Below are positions 6,518 through 12,012 of a stretch of DNA of 12,012 nucleotides, piece by piece; position 1 is the stretch's first letter; each line of letters begins with the position of its first letter. The DNA comes from JACQNR01 sp049515175 (GTDB lineage: Bacteria > Acidobacteriota > Terriglobia > UBA7540). The DNA is taken from assembly GCA_049515175.1 (NCBI GenBank), contig JBEKUI010000131.1:1-12012 (forward strand), in the 5' to 3' direction. A program made the translations under genes and the position numbers. The notes beneath the pieces were generated by a model. It was not told the DNA's origin and did not search any database. It saw nothing but the letters and a program-made list of their open reading frames with translations.

Positions 6518-6546
6518 TTGAAGTCGCATGGGGTTAGAGTTACACT
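6518..6546 (+). promoter_or_regulatory. Candidate promoter of mrdA-rodA
   Basis: TTGAAG (6518-6523) and TACACT (6541-6546), each 4 of 6 to consensus, are separated by 17 bases. Transcription from it would start near 6553, which is after the alternative ATG at 6528 and 38 bases before the ATG at 6591. This supports the downstream start. Confidence 0.45.
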
Positions 6547-6590
6547 GCGCGAGAGGCTGGCGGGGGGTTCGCGCGGCAAGACGCAAGCAA

Positions 6591-8489
6591 ATGGAATTTC
6601 GTTTTCCGGAAGATGATCGTTCGGCGGTCCGGCGCATTGCCGTTCTGCAATACCTCATTGCAGCTAGCTTTCTAGCCCTCCTCATCGGATATTGGCGGCT
6701 GCAGATCGGGCAGCATCGGCAGTACCTGGAAGCGGCGGAGCGCAACCGCATCCGCAACCTCCCGGTCATCGCTCCGCGGGGGAGGATTCTCGATCGCGAA
6801 GGGCGAATCCTGGCCGACAATTTCCCGGCTTTCAGCGTGCTGCTCATGCGAGAGAGCACGAGCACGCTGACCCTGCCGCGGGTCGAGGGCATCGCTCGCG
6901 GGCTGGGAATCGAATCTGGCGACCTGCAGGCGGAAATCGAGCGCACCGCCCGGCTGCCACGTTTCCAGCCCATCGTCCTGAAACAGTCGGCGACGATCGA
7001 GGATATTGCCTTCGTCGAAGCCCATCGCCTGGAATACCCGGAACTCGATTTGCTCCAGGTGCAGCAGCGCTCCTATCCCAAAAACACCCTTGCCGCGGCG
7101 ACCCTCGGATACGTCGGCGAAGTCTCGGAGGAAATGATCGCCTGGTCGGGTTCACCTTACCGGCCCGGCGACGTGGTGGGCAAGTTCGGCATCGAGCGGG
7201 CCTACGACTCGATCCTCTCCGGGCGCGACGGAATGCGCCGGGTGGTGGTCAACAGCCGCGGGCAGGAAATGGGCTCCATGACCACCATTAACGCCTTGCC
7301 CGGCAATGACTTACGGTTGACGCTCGACATCGATTTGCAGCTTACGGCGGAGGCCGCGCTGGGAGGCCGGCCGGGCGCTGTTGTGGCCATCGACCCGGCG
7401 ACCGGGGAAGTGCTGGCCCTGGTGAGCCACCCCTCATTTGACCCCAACGACTTCGCGCGGCGTGTGGACCGAGAAACCTGGCAGAAGCTCACTTCCGACC
7501 CCGACAAGCCTCTCATGAACAAAGCCATTCAGGCGCATCTTGCCCCGGGATCGGTGTTCAAGATCTTCACCGGCGCTGCCGCGCTGGAAACGGGCACGAT
7601 TAAACCGAATTTCACCGTAAGTTGCCCCGGAGTGGTCACGATCTACGGTCACACTTACCACGACTGGGTCTGGGGAAAACGCGCCGGCCACGGCAGCATG
7701 GACCTGCATAGCGCTATCGTCAATTCCTGCGACGTGTATTTCTACACCCTGGGCAAAATGCTGGGCATCGAAAAGATCGCCTTCTTCGCCAAGCGATTGG
7801 GACTAGGCGCGCGGACGGGCATCGACCTGCCGGGCGAGGACGCGGGCCTGATTCCTTCGCCCGAGTGGGCCCGGAAAACCTTCAAGCGGCAGTGGTGGGC
7901 GGGGGAGACGATTTCGGTGGCGATTGGCCAGGGCGCCGTGGCCGTCACTCCTCTGCAGCTAGCCTACTCCATCGCCGGAGTCGTTTCGGGAGGAACCCTG
8001 CGGCGGCCGCACCTGGCCTTTCAAGACCAGTTACTGGCGCTGGGCCGGACGCCGGAAGAAGAGAACGTGCGGGAATTTCCGCTGAGCGAAGAGACCGTCG
8101 ATGCCCTCTCGAAGGGGATGTGGGGCGCGGTCAACGAAGGCGGCGGGACGGGGGCCGCGGCGCACGAGCCGGGCCTCGACATCGCCGGCAAGACGGGCAC
8201 AGCGCAGGTCGTCAGCGCGGAACTGCAGGCGGCTCAGAAGGGGACTTACAAAAACAACGCCTGGTTTGTAGGCTATTCACCCAGCTCGAAGCCCGAGATT
8301 GTGGTCTGCGCGCTGGTGCTGCGAGGCGACCATTCGACCGTCGCCGTGCCCGTTGTACGCGACGTCATTAAAGCCTTTCTGGATAAGAAGGGGAGTCAGC
8401 GGCTGCCCGCCAACCAACTCCAGACGCAGGTGCGCGTCCTGAGCCAACTCCAGAACTCACCCGCCACTCCGGTGGCCGGCGGGCGATAG
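6591..8489 (+). CDS. mrdA: Penicillin-binding protein 2 (peptidoglycan DD-transpeptidase, elongasome)
   Basis: This 632-residue class B PBP cross-links new peptidoglycan during cell elongation, acting in the periplasm together with RodA. Residues about 17-38 are the single N-terminal membrane anchor (YLIAASFLALLIGYW). The PBP dimerisation/pedestal region follows (APRGRILDREGRILADN at 61-77; GKFGIERAYDSILSGRDG near 198-214). The transpeptidase domain carries the SxxK motif S321-V-F-K324 with the nucleophile S321, the second motif S379-C-D381 (the SxD form usual in PBP2) and K534-T-G-T. The length is normal for the family. The ATG at 6591 was chosen over the one at 6528 because it begins directly before the charged cytosolic leader and lies downstream of the candidate promoter; neither has a good Shine-Dalgarno sequence. 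rodA follows 13 bases after the stop, so the two are co-transcribed. The usual upstream mreBCD genes are absent from this window. Confidence 0.95.
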   Translation: MEFRFPEDDRSAVRRIAVLQYLIAASFLALLIGYWRLQIGQHRQYLEAAERNRIRNLPVIAPRGRILDREGRILADNFPAFSVLLMRESTSTLTLPRVEGIARGLGIESGDLQAEIERTARLPRFQPIVLKQSATIEDIAFVEAHRLEYPELDLLQVQQRSYPKNTLAAATLGYVGEVSEEMIAWSGSPYRPGDVVGKFGIERAYDSILSGRDGMRRVVVNSRGQEMGSMTTINALPGNDLRLTLDIDLQLTAEAALGGRPGAVVAIDPATGEVLALVSHPSFDPNDFARRVDRETWQKLTSDPDKPLMNKAIQAHLAPGSVFKIFTGAAALETGTIKPNFTVSCPGVVTIYGHTYHDWVWGKRAGHGSMDLHSAIVNSCDVYFYTLGKMLGIEKIAFFAKRLGLGARTGIDLPGEDAGLIPSPEWARKTFKRQWWAGETISVAIGQGAVAVTPLQLAYSIAGVVSGGTLRRPHLAFQDQLLALGRTPEEENVREFPLSEETVDALSKGMWGAVNEGGGTGAAAHEPGLDIAGKTGTAQVVSAELQAAQKGTYKNNAWFVGYSPSSKPEIVVCALVLRGDHSTVAVPVVRDVIKAFLDKKGSQRLPANQLQTQVRVLSQLQNSPATPVAGGR

Positions 8490-8502
8490 TGGATCGAACG
8501 CA

Positions 8503-9591
8503 ATGAAGCGAAGCCTCCGATTCCGGGATGCCGGGTGGGTTCTCCTGATCCTGGCCTTGATGATCGCGGCCGTCGGCATCGTCGAAATTTACAGCACCAC
8601 TGCGCACACGGTGCTGGCTGGGCAGGCTCGCAAGCAGATCTACTGGATCCTGTTGGGCACTTTCCTGGCCATCCTGGTCAGCCGGCTGGACTACCACCTG
8701 TTCGTCGAGCAGGCCATCTGGCTCTACGCCTTGAGCGTCATCTCGCTGGTGGTGCTGCTGGTAGTGGGACCGCGAATTGGCGGGGCAAAGCGCTGGTTTG
8801 CCCTGGCGGGGATGACTTTCCAAGTGTCGGAGATTGTAAAATTGGTTATAATAGTGGTTGTGGCGGCGTATTTCGCCGACCGGCCAGGCAAGTTCGTCGC
8901 CTGGACAGATATTGTGAAAGTAGGAGCCTTGGTTGGCCTGCCGGCAGTGCTGGTGGCCCTGCAACCCGATCTCGGCACGGCTTTGACATTTTTCCCGATT
9001 GCTGCCGCGGGGCTTTTCCTCGGGGGAGTTCGAGCGCGGCAAATTGCCGTGCTGGCTTTGCTGGGAGCCCTGATGCTGCCGGTCGGCTGGCATTTCCTGA
9101 GACCTTACCAGCGTGAGCGACTGACGAGTTACGTTCACCCCAAACAGGACACTCAGGGGTCCAGTTATCAAGGCACACAGTCGAAGATTGCCATCGGCTC
9201 AGGCGGATTTTGGGGAAAGGGGTTCGGAAACGGAACCCAGAGTCGTTTGGGGTTTGTTCCCGTTTCCCACGCCGACTTCGTCTTTGCCGCCTTTGCTGAG
9301 GAACAAGGTTTTGTCGGCACGCTCCTGGTTCTGTTGCTCTACGTGGCTTTGCTCGTGCGGCTCCTCGATGGAGCGCAGTCGGCGGGTGATCGTGCTGGCA
9401 TGTTTCTGATGATCGGTTTCGCGGCGATCCTGTTCTTTCAGATCGTCGTCAATGTCGGAATGATGATCGGCTTGTTCCCGATCACCGGCATTCCGCTGCC
9501 TTTGATGAGCCAGGGAGGCTCCGCAGCCGTATTCGTCTTCCTGGGGCTGGGGTTGGCCATGAGCGTGGAGATGCGGCGATTCGTGAATTGA
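8503..9591 (+). CDS. rodA: RodA, SEDS-family peptidoglycan glycosyltransferase
   Basis: RodA polymerises lipid II into glycan strands in the elongasome, paired with PBP2. The 362-residue protein is almost entirely hydrophobic, with about ten membrane helices, the normal size and layout. Family signatures visible are GAKRWFALAGMTFQVSE (94-110), QPDLGTALTF (154-163), GFVPVSHADFVFAAFAEEQGFVG (250-272) and the C-terminal GIPLPLMSQGGSA (329-341). D258, in the HADF segment, corresponds to the aspartate essential in E. coli RodA (HTDF). The SQGGS at 336-340 differs from the commoner SYGGS. The gene starts 13 bases after mrdA with only a weak GGAtC Shine-Dalgarno-like sequence, which suggests translational coupling. 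No strong terminator follows, so read-through into the RNase E/G gene is possible. Confidence 0.95.
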   Translation: MKRSLRFRDAGWVLLILALMIAAVGIVEIYSTTAHTVLAGQARKQIYWILLGTFLAILVSRLDYHLFVEQAIWLYALSVISLVVLLVVGPRIGGAKRWFALAGMTFQVSEIVKLVIIVVVAAYFADRPGKFVAWTDIVKVGALVGLPAVLVALQPDLGTALTFFPIAAAGLFLGGVRARQIAVLALLGALMLPVGWHFLRPYQRERLTSYVHPKQDTQGSSYQGTQSKIAIGSGGFWGKGFGNGTQSRLGFVPVSHADFVFAAFAEEQGFVGTLLVLLLYVALLVRLLDGAQSAGDRAGMFLMIGFAAILFFQIVVNVGMMIGLFPITGIPLPLMSQGGSAAVFVFLGLGLAMSVEMRRFVN

Positions 9592-9837
9592 ACGCCGACC
9601 TCGGCCGGAATTCCTGAATCCGCGAGGCCTGCGGGGCCCGGCGGAAAGGACAAAGTGGGTCCGGACCGTCCTTCAAAGAAGAGGGCGCGGTCGAAGCCAC
9701 TTGAGATTGAGATTACCGGCGTCGAGCGATGCCGTCCCTGCGGGGACGTGAGGTGGCGGCCGGAGGAACTCGTGGCGAGTTGATCTCCGTCGGTTGACGG
9801 ATAGATCCTGCAATGAGTTCCCCATAAGGAGTTTCCC
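9592..9837 (+). promoter_or_regulatory. Structured leader/intergenic region upstream of rng
   Basis: This 246-base gap has no gene and no convincing promoter. It contains a row of small inverted repeats: a weaker GGCGT/ATGCC pair with one G-U (about 9716-9732), CGTCCC/GGGACG with a TGCG loop (9733-9748), AACTCG/CGAGTT with a 3-base loop (9767-9781) and TCCGTC/GACGGA with a GGTT loop (9786-9801). These end about 25 bases before the ribosome-binding site AAGGAG (9826-9831, 6 bases from the ATG). RNase E in E. coli controls its own mRNA through hairpins in the leader; by analogy this region could do the same, which is inference. Confidence 0.45.
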
Positions 9838-12012
9838 ATGGCAAAAGAGTTGTACGTTTCCTCGTCTCCGCACGAGACGAAGGTCGCCGTGTTTGAGGAC
9901 GACCAACTCGTCGAGGTGTATTACGAGCGCGAATCCGATACGGGGCTGGTGGGCAGCATTTACAAGGGCCGGGTCAGCCGCGTGCTGCCGGGAATGCAAT
10001 CGGCTTTCGTGAATGTCGGCCTGGAACGCGATGCATTCCTCTACGTCTCCGATTTCGTCGAGGACGAAGAGGAATACGACAAGATCTTTACGGAAGCGGA
10101 AACGCGAGCCACTCGCTTCGTGGAGACGGGCCAAGCCACGCCGGCCGAAGCCGCCCCAACGGCGCCTCCCCCGGTGGTCGTGGCGCCTGTTCCGGCGCCG
10201 CAGCCTCCTGCGGCGGAGCCCGCTGAAGCTCCGGTCGCGGCGGGCACTGCTCCGTCGGCTGCCCCCGAACCGGGAGAAGCCCCGCCCCTTCCGCCTGCCG
10301 CGCCCTCTTCCGTTTCCCCTTCTGCTCCGGTGCCGGCGCGCCCCCCAGGAGATTCGCGCGAATCCCGGCGCTACGACCCGCGCCGGGGTCGTCGCGGCCG
10401 GCACCGCGGCGGACGGGATTTTCGCTTTACGCCCAAGCCTGCGCCCGGGCCGGACCCGCAGGACCGGCCAGCCCCCGCCGAACATACTTTTGAGATTCTT
10501 CCCGGCGAGTCGCTTGCGAAGTACCGCGATGGGGTGGTTTCAACCGCCGCGCCCGAAAACCGTGAGGCGGCAGCAGAACCCCCAGCGGTCGAGCTCCCAA
10601 GCGAGCCGATCTCTGAGAATACCGAAGCCCGCGCCGAAGCGGTGATGGAACCAACCAGCCCGCCGATTGCGGAGGCTGCCGCGCCTGAAGTTGCGCCGGC
10701 CGAAGCAGTGGCGAGCGAACCACCTGCCGTTGCTCCTCCGGAACTGGCAGCGCCCGCCTTGGAGACTTCGCAGAAGGCTCCGGCCCCCGAAAGCACGCCG
10801 GTCCTGGAACCCCTGATAGCTCCTCCCGCAGTGGCCGTGCCCACTGTGCTCAAGGACGAATCAACGGCGATCTTCTCCCCCAACTTTATCCTCCGCGCCC
10901 TGGGCTTCAAATCCCAGGCCCAGCCGGCTGCCGAACCATCCGTTCAAGCCCCCGCCGAATCGGCACCCGCGCCCGCTCAAGCAGAGAGTGTCGAGTCTCC
11001 GGCCGCCGAGCAAGCCATGAGTTCTCCGGAACCCGTCGAGGCAGTTTTGCCGGCAGAGGAAGAAGTTCCCGACGAAGAAGAGCTGGAAGCCGGTGCAGAA
11101 GAAGAGGGTGAAGAGGAGTCGGAGTTGGCGGAAGCCGGTGAGCCAGCCGAGACTGGTGTGTCGGCTCCCGGCGAGACATCCGCGGAGCAATCGACGACTC
11201 CGCCCTCCGTTGAAACTCCGGGTGCGCCGGGCGAGAAACGCTACACCTTGCGCGAACCCCACCAGCGCCCGCGTTTTGCCCCTCGCCGCCGTCGTGGACG
11301 GCGCGGCGTGGGTGGCGGAAGCCGCCCGGAACGCTTCGAGCCCTCACGACCCGGCAATAACCAGCCGGTCCAGATCAGCGATCTTCTGAAAGAGGGCCAG
11401 GAAATCATCGTGCAGATCGCCAAAGAGCCCCTGGGCACCAAGGGGGCGCGCATCACTTCGCACGTTGCGCTGCCCGGCCGCTACCTGGTTTACATGCCGA
11501 CGATCACGCACATCGGCGTCTCGCGCAAGATCGCTTCGGAAGAGGAACGTTTCCGCCTGCGCAACATCATTCTGGAAAATCGCGGCTCGCTCACCGGCGG
11601 GTTCATCGTGCGCACGGCGGGCGCCGGGCGGTCGGAAGAGGAATTCAAAGCCGACCTGAAGTTTCTCGCCACGCTGTGGAACGACATCCGCGCCAAAGCC
11701 GAACGCGTGAAGGCTCCGGCGCTGCTGCACCGCGACTTGACCCTGTTGCAGCGCATTCTGCGCGACATCCTCTCTCCGGACTTCAAACAGGTTCGCGTGG
11801 ACAGTGAGAGCGAATACGAGCGCTGTGTGGAATTCGTCGCCCTGTGCCAGCTGTCGCTCGTCGGCCGCGTCAAACTCTACACGCGCCGGACGCCCCTCTT
11901 TGAGGAGTTCGGCATTCAGCAGGAGGTCGATAAGGCGCTGCGGCCAAAAATCTGGCTGAAGTCCGGCGGCTACATCGTCATCAACCAGACGGAGGCGCTC
12001 GTCGCCATCGAC
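9838..12012 (+). CDS. rng: RNase E/G family endoribonuclease with giant insertion in the S1 domain, partial at 3' end
   Basis: The frame is open for 725 codons from ATG 9838 (AAGGAG 6 bases upstream) to the window edge. RNase E/G cuts single-stranded RNA in mRNA decay and rRNA/tRNA processing. Residues 1-81 match the family's N-terminus and first half of the S1 domain (SIYKGRVSRVLPGMQSAFVNVGLERDAFLYVSDF). The S1 domain resumes at about 512 (QISDLLKEGQEIIVQIAKEPLGTKGARIT), followed by the 5'-sensor/RNase H-like part (GRYLVYMPT, FIVRTAG at 589-595, VKLYTRRTPLFEEFGI) and YIVINQTEALVAID. The final D725 aligns with catalytic D303 of E. coli RNase E. The second Asp, the Zn-link cysteines and the end lie outside. 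The intervening residues, about 86-511, are a low-complexity Pro/Ala/Glu-rich insertion with Arg-rich patches at 174-196 and 477-499 and an acidic block at 407-435. Family assignment is certain; rne versus rng naming is a choice, made from the location next to shape genes. Confidence 0.93.
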   Translation, partial: MAKELYVSSSPHETKVAVFEDDQLVEVYYERESDTGLVGSIYKGRVSRVLPGMQSAFVNVGLERDAFLYVSDFVEDEEEYDKIFTEAETRATRFVETGQATPAEAAPTAPPPVVVAPVPAPQPPAAEPAEAPVAAGTAPSAAPEPGEAPPLPPAAPSSVSPSAPVPARPPGDSRESRRYDPRRGRRGRHRGGRDFRFTPKPAPGPDPQDRPAPAEHTFEILPGESLAKYRDGVVSTAAPENREAAAEPPAVELPSEPISENTEARAEAVMEPTSPPIAEAAAPEVAPAEAVASEPPAVAPPELAAPALETSQKAPAPESTPVLEPLIAPPAVAVPTVLKDESTAIFSPNFILRALGFKSQAQPAAEPSVQAPAESAPAPAQAESVESPAAEQAMSSPEPVEAVLPAEEEVPDEEELEAGAEEEGEEESELAEAGEPAETGVSAPGETSAEQSTTPPSVETPGAPGEKRYTLREPHQRPRFAPRRRRGRRGVGGGSRPERFEPSRPGNNQPVQISDLLKEGQEIIVQIAKEPLGTKGARITSHVALPGRYLVYMPTITHIGVSRKIASEEERFRLRNIILENRGSLTGGFIVRTAGAGRSEEEFKADLKFLATLWNDIRAKAERVKAPALLHRDLTLLQRILRDILSPDFKQVRVDSESEYERCVEFVALCQLSLVGRVKLYTRRTPLFEEFGIQQEVDKALRPKIWLKSGGYIVINQTEALVAID

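Noticed and set aside
6528..6590. Earlier ATG for mrdA (21 more residues)
   Set aside because: It lies within the spacer of the candidate promoter and lacks a Shine-Dalgarno sequence, and the extra residues are not typical of PBP2.
9658..9667. 10-bp palindrome GGTCCGGACC after rodA
   Set aside because: It is too short, loopless and isolated to call an operator or terminator.
9673..10485. Minus-strand frames opposite the rng leader and the insertion (also 10371-10910 and 10861-11262)
   Set aside because: These are shadows of the GC-rich low-complexity coding sequence, rich in Gly/Ala/Arg and with no motif; the plus-strand RNase frame is certain.
1..12012. CRISPR array, rRNA, intact tRNA, insertion sequence
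   Set aside because: No regularly spaced repeats, no cloverleaf, no transposase and no terminal inverted repeats were seen on reading both strands.

Overview
The window looks like a chromosomal segment of a high-GC, Gram-negative soil-type bacterium, most likely an acidobacterium. This is inferred from three things seen together: a secreted PEGA plus Ig-like-repeat protein, the mrdA-rodA pair followed by an RNase E/G gene, and an RNase E/G with a very long low-complexity insertion. No rRNA or other marker is present to prove the taxonomy. Most genes are strongly GC-biased (a sampled 60-base line in the rng insertion is about 80% G+C, one in the URO-D gene about 73%). The stretch from about 4.88 to 6.5 kb is clearly poorer (sampled lines about 47-52%).

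Layout. Bases 1-1042 (minus) hold the N-terminal part of a secreted PEGA/Ig-like protein that runs off the left edge; it has a good sigma70-like promoter at 1124-1152. Bases 1239-2018 (minus) encode a tandem PilZ protein, a likely c-di-GMP-binding type. Divergently, 2106-3434 (plus) encodes a 442-residue exported protein of unknown function. Bases 3571-4704 encode a URO-D-superfamily protein with a putative zinc site (HxC...C), which is not HemE. It is followed by a 7-bp tandem repeat and a textbook hairpin plus T-tract terminator (4762-4787). Bases 4884-6170 form a lower-GC two-gene islet: an Mrr-type PD-(D/E)xK nuclease and a small Cys4 protein with one membrane helix. A hairpin follows, then about 0.3 kb of apparently non-coding DNA.

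From 6518 the cell-elongation cluster begins: a plausible promoter, then mrdA (PBP2, 6591-8489) and rodA (8503-9591) only 13 bases apart. A structured 246-base gap follows, then an RNase E/G gene (9838 to the right edge). The last codon of the window encodes what should be its first catalytic aspartate. MrdA (transpeptidase) and RodA (glycosyltransferase) act together as the core of the elongasome; RNase E/G genes commonly sit near such shape genes.

The most distinctive item is the RNase E/G. An insertion of about 425 residues splits its S1 domain. The insertion is Pro/Ala/Glu-rich, carries two arginine/glycine-rich patches flanking an acidic block, and has two short islands that look conserved. 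The nuclease plus Cys4-membrane-protein islet is the best candidate for an accessory (possibly defence) system.
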